Of a DNA stretch of 64,000 bases, positions 1 through 13,500 are shown in pieces. Every line of letters starts with the position of its first letter. The first letter of the stretch is position 1. Under the pieces are notes generated by a model. That model saw only the letters and a program-made list of their open reading frames with translations, did not search any database and had not been told where the DNA came from. Source of the stretch: Dipetalonema caudispina (lineage: Eukaryota > Nematoda > Chromadorea > Rhabditida > Onchocercidae); NCBI GenBank assembly GCA_013365325.1, contig JABVXV010000232.1:1-64000 (forward strand), given 5' to 3'. The position numbers and the translations under genes are program-made.

Positions 1-345
1 AAAATTATGAGCTTTTTTAAAATGTTTACGATATACTCGCCTGAAATATAATAAATTTCTTCGGTAATAAATTTTTGTAATACTTGCTCATTACTGAAAC
101 ATCCTTATTTATATCGTTTATTCGCTTTTATTTTTATAACATAAAGCTACATTGATATACTTAATGCAAGCTTTGATAGTGAATTCGTATCAAAAGAAAA
201 TAGGTAAAGACAGAACTTAAGTCCAAAGTACAAAAAAGAAAAAGAACTAAGAAATAGGATCATTCTCAAACAAGCACTTGAAAAAAAAAATTAAAAATAC
301 TATGAATTTATGGAAAAGTCAAGTTTCAAGAACAAATTAACATAC

Positions 346-511
346 CTGTTTTATGCTGGTTAAGAGCAGGAACATAACCTAGAAAAATTGCCATTTGAAA
401 TAATATAACAGTTAGTGTAACTGGTGGAATATTATGTGAGTTGAACAATTGATACGTCAACAAATATATACCATAATTATTTTGTCTTCGACGATTATGA
501 TAAAAAAACAT
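346..511 (-). CDS. Rhomboid-family protein, RHBDD1/rhomboid-4 type, first exon only (partial)
   Basis: This is the first coding exon of a membrane protein of the RHBDD1 (rhomboid-related protein 4) family, an intramembrane serine protease of the endoplasmic reticulum. The 55 codons begin at the ATG at 511 and end in a clean GTATGT donor at 345, in phase 1. The residues RRRQNNYGIYLLTYQLF followed by NIPPVTLTVI match the N-terminal part of the family, which has a Gly-rich first helix and then an NIPPVT motif. A first hydrophobic helix follows this. The catalytic Ser and His would be in later exons beyond the left edge, so activity cannot be judged. A TTTCAG acceptor at 521-522 leaves only 9 nt before the ATG, which suggests spliced-leader addition. 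Family assignment rests on this short N-terminal match. Confidence 0.75.
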
Positions 512-520
512 TTCTAATCA

Positions 521-531
521 CTGAAATATTC
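521..531 (-). promoter_or_regulatory. Probable trans-splice acceptor of the rhomboid gene
   Basis: On the minus strand the sequence reads ATATTTCAG directly before a 9-nt leader and the ATG at 511. No upstream coding exon is visible, so this is most simply read as a spliced-leader acceptor, as is common in nematodes. An ordinary cis-splice from a non-coding first exon is the alternative. Confidence 0.5.
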
Positions 532-880
532 AAAATTATTAGCATCAAACAGTAGTCATATCTGAGAACAAGGAAAAACAAAAAACACATCCTTGGAGGT
601 TTGAAGGTAGTTAAGAATCAGAACTTCATATTAGTTAATTAAAATTGAACATTAAAGAATTAATGGATAAACTATGTTGAATATCACCAGGAACTTTCTT
701 CAACGAAGAATTTGCAACATTCGATGGTAATACCTAGCAGTATGCTCTCTGAATAACCGAATAATTCTTACTCACTGAGGAAAGATTCTAACCGGTCCAA
801 ATTCCGATCAGACAAACATACCAACCTTTCTTTTACCTCTCTTCTTTCCTAACAATTATTGAACACTACCATGTTGATAT

Positions 881-940
881 ACAAGTCTACGTCAGCACTA
901 TTAGTCTACGTCAGCACTACAAGTACACGTCAGCATTACG
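881..940 (+). repeat. Triple tandem repeat containing ACGTCAGCA
   Basis: Three imperfect copies of a 19-21 bp unit lie head to tail at 881-900, 901-919 and 920-940. Each has the core ACGTCAGCA, which contains the CRE half-site ACGTCA. The array lies about 370-430 bp upstream of the rhomboid start codon. It is the only structured element seen in the spacer 512-1983. The spacer otherwise contains unremarkable AT-rich sequence and small unsupported ORFs. Confidence 0.6.
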
Positions 941-1983
941 TAATCATTCATTTTTGTTATTCTCTCTTCAGTATTGTGAGTATCGTTTTCACAGTCATCA
1001 ATATAATTCTGACCGCTACACAAAAATTACAACCCGAAGAATTGATAGATTACGCAGAACGTATTCAAATGAAACACTTCTCTCATGTTCAATGCATTTC
1101 TTTTCTGGCAAATGTGATCCAAACAAAAGATACAAGTTCGCATTACCCGAAACGATCGACAATCTTAATTGTTGATCTGCTAAATTTCTCTATTTCTTAA
1201 ACTTACAACAATAGCGAAGAGACGATTTTGATAAGTAAAGCTGCACCAAAAGCAAGTATAACGACACTTTACCTTACCAAGACAGCACTTTTTTTTTTAT
1301 TTGGTGGTACCCATAAATGAACATGTAAGCATACGTTCGGATACAAACAAAGATAAGTTATAATTTTATCACATTGCCGTACTGCAACCAGTTTATCAAA
1401 CCGTATCATACCAACAGTCAAACAAACAATTATGGACCATGAAAATGTCTTTGAAAAATTTTCATACCATGAATAAATGGTAGATAATAAGTGTCTTAAT
1501 AGTCAGTTTTTTCAACCCAAAATTAATAGAATTGAACATTATCAAAATAACACTAATAGGTGCATAAAGATGACTAAAGCAAGATCTTTGAGCTTTATCA
1601 ATCGAATACTGTGAAATATAAAAAATTTAACGAGGATATCAAACATCAATGGCCCAGGTCTAAATCGTGAAAGATATATAAATGTGTTATTTCCAAATAA
1701 TAAGCGAAAGCACCAATGACATGGAAATTTATGACTGTATCCCCAATATTGAATGATTATGATCTTCTTTCACTATATATGGAAATAAACACCAAACATC
1801 CTTACGTCCATACCTTCAGTAATTCCTCGACCTAAAATGGAATTGCAATTAAATTAATTCGGTACGAATTCAAGAATTGGACTGCAATCCACATTCCCAG
1901 GTTCTGGATTTAAAAGTCCGAGCTATGTCAAAAGTCCATGTACTTAAGCTTCGCTGTAGCCAAAATTTAAATCATTCCAATGC

Positions 1984-4900
1984 CTACATTATTCTACCAC
2001 ACAAAAACAAATTATATACCTGTTCGACGGTTTTAATCGACAGTTCAGGGTATTTATTGCTTGGATCAACAACTTTATTGTAAATTATTCTATAAGCTGC
2101 TACCACAGTCTCAATCGTTCGCTCCCGTACTGCATCCCTGAATTTTAATTAATCTGCATAGGCTAGCAGACTGCATTCGTAGAACAGCAAATCACTAAGT
2201 TCCTCCCTTCAGTTGAAATCACTGGACCAAACTGTGAAGATTTAAACATACCTTAGTCTAGCCGATGATAATTTTACACATTGATCTAACTTATATTTGT
2301 CGGGACTTGCCAAAAAAGAATCAAATGAAAACAATGTGCTCGATATTCGAGATGGTTCCATTCCAGTGATTTCAGATAGCGCTCCCTGAAAGCATTTTGA
2401 AGAAGCAAATCGTTTACTAATACACTATTTCAAATACAAGTCGAAAATGATCGCTGAAACACAAATATTCCAAAAACATTGATAATTAAAGCGTTGAGAA
2501 ATAACTAAAGATCAGCAGAACAATAAAAACTATATTTTATTATCTAAGTAAAGTGCTGGATAGCCAATACTTGACAGAAATTGATTTTGACTAATGCGTC
2601 ACAATAGATGTAGCACTAATCGCATTTTCATTTTAGATTTGTGCGAAAAGTGAAATGATGAAACAAGGTACCTGGCTTGGTTGATGAGCTGCAGCTTTCC
2701 GATACAGTTCAATTAGCCCTGTTTGTGTTATAATGAAAGTAGCTTGCTCACTAACCAGTAAATCAACGTTTGCATCAGTCTTCAAAAATGTACAAAAATT
2801 ATGGAAAGGATTATCCAGTAACTTCAACTCATTTAATCTTTGGGTAATACTGTAAGGGAATATCAGAGATACTGTTTGTATTGTTTGTATTTCCAAAAGA
2901 AGTCATCACGTTAAAATCCATAATAAACTATTTAAATTGTCGATGGGTAGGAATCTATTACAAAAACATATGTTCCACAATATTCCCAAAAGATGGAAGA
3001 CTCAGTCTTATCTAATCTCTTCCTATTATTTTCTATCTGCTAGTCTTCACTATAACAAAGTTAATCTTTTCTTTCTTACCGAAATGAAATTCTGTCAGAT
3101 CCTAAATTTTAAGTTCCAGGAAACATAATCATACCTGAGCTTTAATCATTTCAAGACGTGAGTCCGTAAACTGATAAAGTACAATAGCGGCATTTACTGC
3201 GGAAAGACAATTAAGGGTATAGACGGCAACATCAATAGGTGAATGAAGCTGAGTCGCTGATAGCTGCACTGCCTGATTTAGTGGATCCAGAACAATCGCA
3301 AAGATCTGAAAAAAGCATTTACATATGCCAGATTCAGAAGTTTACTAATGAAATATCATCTTCCACTGACAATAACATTATGATCATAGTTTTCTTATGC
3401 CACATTTCGACTCGTATCCGACTTCAAAAAACTCGTTTCTACGCAGTAAAAAAATTCCGGTTTAATCTGTTAATCTGTTATAAACAGGAAAACTGTTTTG
3501 TATTTGGAATATTAAATCCATTCTTAAAGCAGTTAGTAGTCTAATGGAGCTACTTACCTTTTCAAAATTTTCTTTCCTATCAGTCACAGCAGCGACGACA
3601 CCATCATGTGATTCCAGAACATCTTTAAGCAGCATCAATACCTGGTGAACAGCGGATACAGGAAGCAAATCGTAATCAGGCGTACCCATCTTAAGTAAGA
3701 ATTTTACTATCATAGCTACTATTAACAAAATTTTTATTTTTGGTAGTATTAACAATCAATTGTCCATATCTAAAAGTAAGATCAAAAGTGAATGCATCTA
3801 CTTATTTAAAATCTTTATTGATGACTTGACTATAGTGAAATATTAAAGAATTAATCCAACCTTTCCAACCAGCTTCTGAACTCGAGAGAGTAATCCACTA
3901 AAAAACAAATTTAACGTCAATTCTTTCAGCTCTTTGAATGTCTGAATTAACATCGAGTCCGAGTTCAAGGAAGGTCTGTAAAAAAAAAAACATACAGTTC
4001 TGGCTTGAGCAGAGGACAAAAGCGGTGACTCGAAACTGGAACAGGTCATCCAAACAGAGAATAAAAATGGTCTTCCTTCTATTACCATTCAATTGCGTCC
4101 TGTTTCTCTTTGAAAAATGTTCCACTAATTAGCAAATTTTGATTTACATTGTAGTGATATAGTCCAAAACTTTAATTTAAAAGATCTAAAAGACAGAACA
4201 GACAGTGCTGCATCGCAATGGTAAATATATTCATAGCAATAAAACTCATAAAAGTTCGGAATTACTTACGCCATTGTTTCAAGATAGAAAATGAAAAGGC
4301 AAGATAATCGATAAAGAACAATACAATTCGTTTCAGTTGTGAGAGCCTGCTCGACACGAACCTGATTATAAACATTTGAAAGCAACTAAGGATATTGTGC
4401 AAATGTTTTATTCCAAAGGGAACAGTGACTTCAGAACGACCGATAAAATGTCCCTAATATTCGAGACGAAAAGCGAAATATGTGATTGAAAAAAAATTAA
4501 CTGTATCTTACTTTAAAAGGACGACAAAGTGCTTCAGAAATTTGGCTCTGTATACCAATGCTGTTCTCTTTTAAAACTGAAAAAAAAAAAACTTAAACTA
4601 TGTTTTAAATAAAAATTAGAACCACAGGTTCCTCATCAGCAATGCTATCTGATTCAATGGGGATGTGTCTTTGTGTTGGACAAAACAACAAAACAGACTC
4701 ACAAGATCAAAAGCCACAACGGTGTTCCAACCAGTATCAATTAAGGAGATTACAGTTCACATTTTTCGGACGATAAATTTTTCATATCTTTTGTAAATCA
4801 ATTTTACTAAAAAAATACATTTCTTTTGTTCGTACGGGGAAGAAAATACCTGCTTTCATTTTTCTAAATTAAATTTTCGCAAAAAAATACCATCTGAACT

Positions 4901-7900
4901 ACATAATTTCAGCAATGCTTGCAAAAGTTCTCTTTCAGTAGCCATTGCTTGATGAATCCAAGCAAGCATATCACCCACATATCTAAATAACCAAAAATCA
5001 AAACTTCACTGAAATAAGAGGAAACAAAGAGATACTAATCTTAATTGGTCAACTACAAAAGAATTTGATTTCTATATAAAAAAATAAAATTTCATAACAA
5101 AATTGTTTCATAAATTTGTTTTGATAGTTTGTATTGCTAAACTGTAAAATAACCACCGATCTGCACCCCTTGTGAATGTGAAACAATACTGACAATAAAG
5201 AGAAAATAAGTACTAAATAACCTACCTCAGCGGGTCATGAGACAACAATTCAATTGGCTTGGGTGTACCTCCGGCACCTGCAGAAGAAAATAAAGTAAGT
5301 TTTTATGCCAAAAGTTACGGATAAACGAAAAACATGCTGAATGAAATTCAAATTTAATGAATGATCTGTCAGCCACTTCATACTATCAATTAGTTATATT
5401 CAACAAGAAAACGATTTTCAGAAATTTGAGACGAGAATTCCTCATTCAGAAGGAACTGCTCGTTCACAGCATGTGAATATCCAAAGAAAAATTAAAAATT
5501 TGCATAAGATAGGGTTTTTTGAAAGAAATCAGTGCCCTAATCCAGAAATAAGCAGTAAAAAATGACTGTTGGCAAAGATTAGGGCATGTTAGAATAACGA
5601 TTTTATTGCACATAAATTCACGAAAAATGGGATATATTCCAAAAACGTAGCGAACCTCCTCGTGTCAATGCGTCGATATATGCTCGTACTACATAATTTC
5701 TCCGTGCCGTAGTGTACTCATCTAAGGCATACTTGAAAAGTACTTCACGGTCTTGAAGGGCTGCAACTGACTGTACCAAAACTCCTTTCAGTTCCAAGAA
5801 TTCCACATTAAGTAATCGGCACTCTCCTAAATGCTGCCAACTTGAAGATTATAGGTCTTTATTAGGAAATGTGTATAACCTAATAAGGATTGCAAAAAAA
5901 AAAGAAAAAACAAGAAAGCAGAAAAAGGATCCATTTCAAACTGTTAATGAAATAATGAATTCCCGTGATTTAAATTTTATCGAAAATCTATCCATGACAC
6001 CTCATCGATTTTGAAAATTATGTATCAATGTATGACTATTTATCTTCAAAACCATGTTCCATAAAATAAAAACTTAACGCCATAATTTACTTATACCCTC
6101 TAAAATGTTGCTTTTTTCATTAAAAATTTGTTCGCAACAAATCAGTATCTTCTTGCAATATCTGAAGTTTCTGTGAAGTATATTCAACTTACCCTAAGTC
6201 TCACTAAGCTACCAAAAGAAATACATCTCGATGAGGTATCACGGTAAGATTTCGATTAAAATTAAAATGAAGCCGAAATATACGCTGAATTGAACGGTAA
6301 AGCACTTCGTACGCTTCTTCCAATTTATTTGCCATTTCTTCTATAATTTCCAATCTAAAAAATTTTCAATTACTACGACTCTTTATTTATTATTATCGGT
6401 TCTATCTTCTTATAGTGATTATGATTGTTTTCAGAAAATCTCGAGAGAATAAAGGCAAAATCATTTGAAGAAAACTACGCTGCAAGATGCTCTCCAGATG
6501 ATCGAAGAAGTTGTTTACTGTCGTCGTGGATCTGCTTCACACGTTGTAATGCCGCAAAAAACTTTGTATCAACTGTACCATCTATAACAGTAGAACTTCT
6601 GATTCCCGAAATGTTCCATATAATGTAAAAAGTAAAAACAAAAGGAATTAAAAGAATCGTTATTATATTCAGGGTATTCCATAAAAAGAAACATTTATTG
6701 CGGACAACGCAAGAAAAACTGACCAGCTTCGGAACCTTTCAAAGCATCTTCTTCTTCAGGTGCTAACGAATAATGACTCAAGAAATCATCAATTGTTACC
6801 AGTTTTTTCTCAAGTGTTCTCCTACAAAATCCTAATTTATCACTGTAAACATTAATTTATAAATATTACAGTACAACAGGTTTACGACAAGGTGTTACTA
6901 GTATTTGAAATGTCGTCGTCTTACACTGTCAAATGAAAAGTAACTTTCACAGTGCAAAAAGAGACATTAGCAACGAGAAGGTACTACATTAACTTAACTC
7001 TCAGAAAATGACGATATTTTGCGCAGCTTATAAGTCTGGTACAAAAACATTAAGTCATTGATCTTTCTTTATACAGCATTTCCGAGTAATGGTTAAATTG
7101 ACGATGCGCTTATGATCAAAGTTAAATCCGTTCACAGATTAGATCTAGAATCACCTACTAGTTAATATCTTCTGGTTCCTTAAAACATGAGATGTTATTG
7201 AACTGAATGTATTATGAAATTTATTGAAGAAATTACTTTTCACTCTGCAACGCAGCAGTTTTTGCTAACAAATCCTGTGTTTTTACTTTATTTGACTGTA
7301 TTTTATTCGCCATATCCTGACATATACTGTTCAACTGCCCGACTTTGGCAGCGAATTCTTGCACCCGATCATTTACCTGCAAAATTTCTTTTCTTGTTTT
7401 TGTTATGTAAACCATACGGAATGCCACTGTCTAGAAAAGTCTTGGAACTTCTCTCACAGAACACTACTTAACTTTTCTCATTGAATTCGTATTGCTATTA
7501 CAAATACCCCTCGTTACCCTTCTTTACCATTATCACTAAAAACTGCTAATAATAGGATTAAAAGAGGGAGAAATTATCGAACTACTGATAACATTTTATC
7601 AAATTATATCAGTGAGTAAACTAAAACTAATGAAAAACACAAAAAGGTAAGGTATTAAACAATTACCAATCCAAAAGCTTTCATGTACTCTCGATTTGCT
7701 TTAATTTTTCGTTCCTCTAATTGGTACATCAATCTTCGCTCCACATGCATATCGATATCATTCACCATTGGTGCAACATAATCCATCATTTTTAAAAAAT
7801 CCTGAAAGAAAAAATAAACATCATAAAAAATGATAAATTGCAGAAGCGAGGCAATACAACAAGTGTTAATTTTCTTTCTAAGTAGAACCTAATAAAACTA

Positions 7901-8300
7901 AGAAAATTTAGTCATTATCTCCTCTATGCCTTTGTGAACTGTATTGCAGCACTCAAAAACATCTGGCTTACAAGTTTCCTAACACCAGATCAAAATTTCC
8001 GAGAAACATTAGAAAAACGATAACACTTCCCCTCTAATACGAGTCACAAAACCAAAAGAATATAAGAGAATAGCATATCACCAACTGTTCTGGAATTGAT
8101 CAGCATGATTAAATCACGATGGAGAATATATTTCCGTACATAAATTCACAGCTAGAAATATACAATGTTATGGATATAAAATTCTGGAATACCTGATCGG
8201 TGTGTAATTTCTGCGAAACCAATGATTCCACTTTTTTCCTGATTGGATTTGAGGAATCGTTGCTACTGGTTGGTTTAATATTTACTCCCTGAGCTGACAT
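1984..8300 (-). CDS. cogc-6: Conserved oligomeric Golgi complex subunit 6 (COG6), 17 exons, 650 aa
   Basis: COG6 is part of lobe B of the eight-subunit COG tether, which captures retrograde vesicles at the Golgi and keeps glycosylation enzymes in place. Exons (minus): 8193-8300, 7667-7801, 7237-7376, 6720-6821, 6479-6598, 6284-6354, 5656-5826, 5226-5277, 4891-4982, 4512-4567, 4270-4361, 3861-3975, 3558-3689, 3135-3305, 2672-2779, 2252-2385, 1984-2137. Recognisable blocks are the N-terminal coiled coil with [10 protein letters not shown] and [15 protein letters not shown], then [62 protein letters not shown] and [10 protein letters not shown]. The length is close to the roughly 657 aa of vertebrate COG6, so the gene looks complete. 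The start gives an N-terminus like the family; a weak TTGAAG acceptor is 4 nt upstream. The exon 4/5 junction (6599-6719) is the least certain. Confidence 0.95.
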
Positions 8301-10517
8301 CTCTCTTCAATAATTCAAGCCATCAATGATAAACCATCAAACATATACTTGACATGAAGCTTAATAATTCCCACAAAATTTTGATATGTCATTTTTTGAA
8401 GATTATATGCAGCATATCTCATCATCCATACTATAATTGCCTCTAAATGATCCGTTAATTTACAGCGGATGATCGATGATTTCAAAAATCTGAATTTTCA
8501 ACCATCATTCCCAATATTTACTTCGGATATGAACGCATAATAATTAATAAAAATAAATGGAAATACATAAACTTAAAATCAAATATCGGAATATCCGATA
8601 CATAGTACACAAATCGCTCTAATATTTTTATAGTGAAATCACCGGTGTCATAATGATCCTGCATTATAACGATCCATTAATTTTGCAATTCCAACGTCAT
8701 TTTGGAAATGTTTAGCTATTTAAAGGTCACAATTTCATGTCCTATTTCAATTTTCGAAGATTTATTTGCCTATTTATCTTCACCAATGATACTTACCACC
8801 ATCTTATCATCATCCCCATGAGATACTCCCAAGTATGTAATAGATTATTTTCACTATTTATTAGACGACCCATTATATCATATTAACATAGATTACTCGA
8901 TACCCAAAACTATAAATTTAAAATCATAAATGAGCGGTATCGATTATAGGATGGGAAAGATCAGTATCGTTTGTCTAATAGTACTAATAGGGTATCACTC
9001 AAATATCATGGCGTAAAAACATTTTTCACTTCTTTGCATGGATAGTGATAACGACAGAAGCACTAGTAGCAGAAGTAGGGAATATAAAGCATAAACAAAA
9101 TATAAAAAAGCATAAACAAAAATGAAAAATTCATTAACATTCAAACCATACAGCCCTGAGGCATTTTATTATTCTCCCATATTTTTTTCAGGAAATGTCC
9201 TTTATCAGGAAATCAGAAACATCTGATAGAACCCTTTTTTCATACAGCTGTAAAACAGAATTCATGCTTGAAATATCAGAAAAATCAGATCACAAATTCT
9301 ATTGAAATGCCTTTTTTCATTTAAAAAAATATCACAACATTTGAAAAAATCATTTTAACGTTCCGCACTATAAATGCGTTACGTATCCGTTCATCATATA
9401 TGTTACGTGCTAATACCATCATGAATACGTAAAACATAACATAGAAAATAAAGACAAAACATAAAAACATTAGAGGCAAAGTGTCTTTTGTCCAAAAACA
9501 ATTTTGCACAACGATTTAATTACTTGGCATATTTGGCATATCCACTACATCAAAAACTCGTCAACTTTTCCTCAGTGTGACAAATGTACAGTCTGGTACA
9601 AACGACACTTCAGATTACGTTGGAATGTTAGAAAGAATATGCAAGACCTGGCAAAAAAGAACAAAAACCGAAAAGTACATGCAATGAAGATGTATTAAAG
9701 GCCAAGCGTTGAAGATCTAAGAGACGAGCGGTTACAAATAATATTTCTTTTGCAAATAGATCTATTTGGTGTAATCTAAAATCTAATTGTACTATTGCCA
9801 ACGATTCATAGCTTTCTTGATCAATAAATGAAAAAGCAATTAAATTTAAATATTTCCTGAGTAAAAGAGAAAACTTCAGATTTCACATATCAAGATCTGA
9901 TAAAAAGTAAGTAAAGAAACTAACATAACAATGTGCGTGTACGGAATGATTTAAGCACATATCATCTACAGACGGTTACACAGAATGGTAGCATCCAAAA
10001 TGTCCCATGAAAGAATTAATTACTAAATGAGCGTATTAAATTTAACATTAGAGAGACATAATACCTGGGACGATCTCACAAACATATCAAGATACATAAA
10101 CTGTCGAGCACTTGGTGCTTATCCGGTACTTCTAAAAGACGTAAATCGATCTAATGGTTCGAAAATACAATTACGAAACAGAGCTAGTACTTTTTTCAGT
10201 GGAGAGCTAGTCCAACTTCGAAGGAAAAACTTTCGTTTGAAATTCAAAGCAAGCCAATTCTAAAAAGATTAGAAGCGGTGCAAAAGTAAACAAAAAAGAA
10301 AAGAAAATAAAAATGAGTGTGTCATTAAATGTATCCCGTGAATTTAAAGTTAGTAATGAATTCATCACTACTGAGAAGGCTTATTGAAATTCCAATTTCA
10401 GCCTCTCTTCATGCATGAAAAATTTTTCAAATTAGGATAAAGCATTCGTAGTTCGACGTATTGAGAAAAAGTAGAAAAACAAATAATCGAAAACACAATT
10501 AGACAAAACAATGATTT
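8301..10517. other. Intergenic spacer between COG6 and the GPCPD1 gene
   Basis: This 2.2 kb AT-rich spacer lies upstream of COG6 and downstream of the GPCPD1 stop codon. Only small ORFs without family likeness are present. A short direct repeat (AGCATAAACAAAA, twice) occurs near 9087-9121. No RNA gene or mobile element was seen. The COG6 promoter should lie in its left part. Confidence 0.6.
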
Positions 10518-13500
10518 CTAAGAATACGGCGTAGAATGCAAACAATTATTTGATGTAAAACGGCTTTCGCCATTTATCCCATTACTATTCTTGTTCACTT
10601 CCACATCTTCCAACGCGACTGACCTAAAAGCAAACAAAAATTATAATCACCAACACATTACTTCCTCTCTTTGACTTGCTGAAAACACTGGAATTTAATT
10701 AAGTCTACTAGTTAAAGTATTATGATGCAGAACTCTTCTACTATTCACTTCCCAACTTCCATAAAAAATCTTAGTTTTGCAAGAGCGAACAGTAACCAGC
10801 AGTATAAATGGGATCACAACAAAGCGATGCAGTTCCTGCTTTGACTAAATGAACAGTGATAGGAACAGAAGTTGGAATTGTCACCTTTCTTCAAACCATC
10901 CATCTGTAGCGTTAAACCTACCCTTAAGATAATGCGAGAACTTTCAGGCAATCCAACGAAATATATTTTAGTGATAAAGGAAGTACAACCTGGAGATCAC
11001 TGTCAGTAATGTGCTAAAAGAAGACTAAACCATCAAACCATTCCATCATTTGAGTTAGTCTACCCATTAATCAGGCAAGTGTAATTCGAACACATGAAAG
11101 TATGAGGCAGTTTACAGATTTTAGAGAATATATTCCGTCATGCTTCAATATTCTTTCTTTTTATATCAGTCGGATTTGATCAGATTTCAGAAATTAAATT
11201 CAAAAATGAATGTACCGTCACCCAAGAGAGTAGTTGCAATATAATATGTATATAAATGGATGTTAATAAATTATTCCACTTTTTCGCACCGATAAAGATT
11301 TGTGTAACAAAGTCGAAGTTATGTCGAGTCTTCACTGAAAAAAGAAAGAAGTAACGCTTAAAAAAACAAAGAACGTACGCTTTTCTAGAAGGAAAAGAAG
11401 CTTGTGGGTGATGCAAACAAAACGAATTGTTTGATGAAATAGTAGACCCTGAGGAATGCGAATTTTCCGATACAGTCGGTGACGGTGGTCCCTCATCAAG
11501 TGAAACAGTACGAGATGCAGTGGGCGAATTGCTCTGTCGAAATAACGATGCTTTTGCTTCACGCTCCACCAGAAAAACATTTCGACGTGCCTCAATTTCA
11601 CCAATCCTAGAACAGAAATAAAACAAAAAAGCATCATTAATTTTTGGTATCAGATATAAAAACCAAGATTAAACAAAGATTGAATAAATCAAGAGTGATC
11701 ACGCTATAATAAAGAGTTAGTGTAATTCACCTTAAACATCTTAACTGCACTTCAAGTGTAAAGTGATTTATTTATAATATTTTCAGAAACACACCTATCA
11801 TAAATGAGACCATCGACACGGAGTACTTTTTTGAAGTAATCGATATTTTCTTTATTATCAAGATCATCACCCCAAACGAACGATATTAAACCAAATTTCC
11901 GAGCACGTTGGATGGGTGATGGATCTCTTAACAAGTCTTCGGTATGAAAATTCACACCCTAAAAAATTAGCAGTAAATTATATTTCTAATCAGAGTCACA
12001 TGAAAAAACTTCGCAAAAAAAAACACCGCTCCAATAACGTATGATCTCTTTTTCTAAAACCTCCACTAGAACTTAAGCATCCATAAAATAAAGGAATGTC
12101 GAAGGAAGTTAAATTGAAATTCTATTCAACTGCACAGTTTCCGTGATAAGAGTGTGGAATGTATTTAAATATGAGATTTTCAACATTAAGAATGAACGCA
12201 TAATAACGGTTTACCAAGATATCAATACAAGCAGCGAAATTAAGAGCAGCATTAGAAGTTGATGAACGCAAATCAATAAACGGTTCGTAACGCGTTGTAA
12301 CACCAACGCAAAGGAACAGTACTGGATATAAGTGTTGCTTTGCCGCCAATCTGCAATAAATATTCGATCACAAAAAAACATAAAGCACTAAAAGATATTA
12401 TTAATGTGGTTTTCATTCAGATGATGAGCAACCTGACAGGACATGCCCCACACTTTGTTCGTCCTATACATGAATCCATTAAACACATCCGAAATGAAAT
12501 GAAAATCGTATCTGATAAGAACTCGAAGAGGCTAATCTCTTGAGAAATCTTTTTAGTTGAACAGTTCGACGAATTCAATCTTTGCCTACTCGAACTTTTT
12601 CTAGAATCATATGTTTCTTTTTCTTTTTTATAAATTGCCGCATCATTCGCACATAGTCATTTTTGACGGGACCAAAAATTTTAATGATCGTTTATTTATT
12701 GAAGAAAAGATCCTTTTTTAAAAAAACACTATTATAACAAAGTGGATAACTACGTATCACCCTTCTATAATCAGAAAAGAGCAAAACTTTCTCAAAATAT
12801 AACTTACAGGGCACAGCAATCAGGATCGAATGAAGAAAAGACGATTCGACGTTCGCCAGCATTGTTCAATACTTCACTGAGAATGATATCAATGTAATCA
12901 TTGCGCTCGAAATAATTTTCACATTCATGTAATCCATTCTGGAAGAATTATTAAAAGTCTCATTCCACTATTAAACTTTATGCTCTCATCAGTTAAATAC
13001 TACATTTTACAAATATTTAAAAAAAGTCTCGCAGCTTCCATTTTAGTAACAACTCTTATATATTCTACCTCTAAAGTACGATTACTGTAATGCGAAATTA
13101 GATGAAGCGTTTTATTCCAATATCTGCTCACCGCTAGCCTCTCAGACATCTATTAATTTTACTCTTTCGGTTGTTAGAATAAAATTCAGTATTGCTACAA
13201 TTGAGGTTTCTAAAGGACCATAAATCAAGAAACCTTTTGCATCATTGGATATTTTATTTCGATGTTGAAGCCAACAGATGAATCAACTTGACGTAATGCA
13301 TCTACCAGTGTCGGGAAGGGTAGACGTTCATCTTGTTCATCTGCTTCAGCAGTTACCTTTGTGTAATTCTGCTTCGTTTGAGCTTGATTTGCTTTATAAT
13401 GCTCTAGCTACAAAGTTTTTCCAAATTTAAAAATATCCAAATTATGTCTCAGTGTTTCTATTTTAATATATATATATATATATATAATCAAAGATAAGAG

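Noticed and set aside
859..1200. 113-codon open frame on the plus strand
   Set aside because: No family likeness and no splice or leader site just upstream. It begins in the ACGTCAGCA tandem repeat, and this spacer belongs to minus-strand genes. Treated as a chance frame.
11180..11378. Extension of GPCPD1 exon 16 to an in-frame stop at 11180
   Set aside because: The GTACGT donor at 11378 and the in-phase exon at 10518-10623 (encoding [17 protein letters not shown], like the family C-terminus) give a better ending. The read-through frame is AT-rich and unlike the family. It could be a minor isoform.
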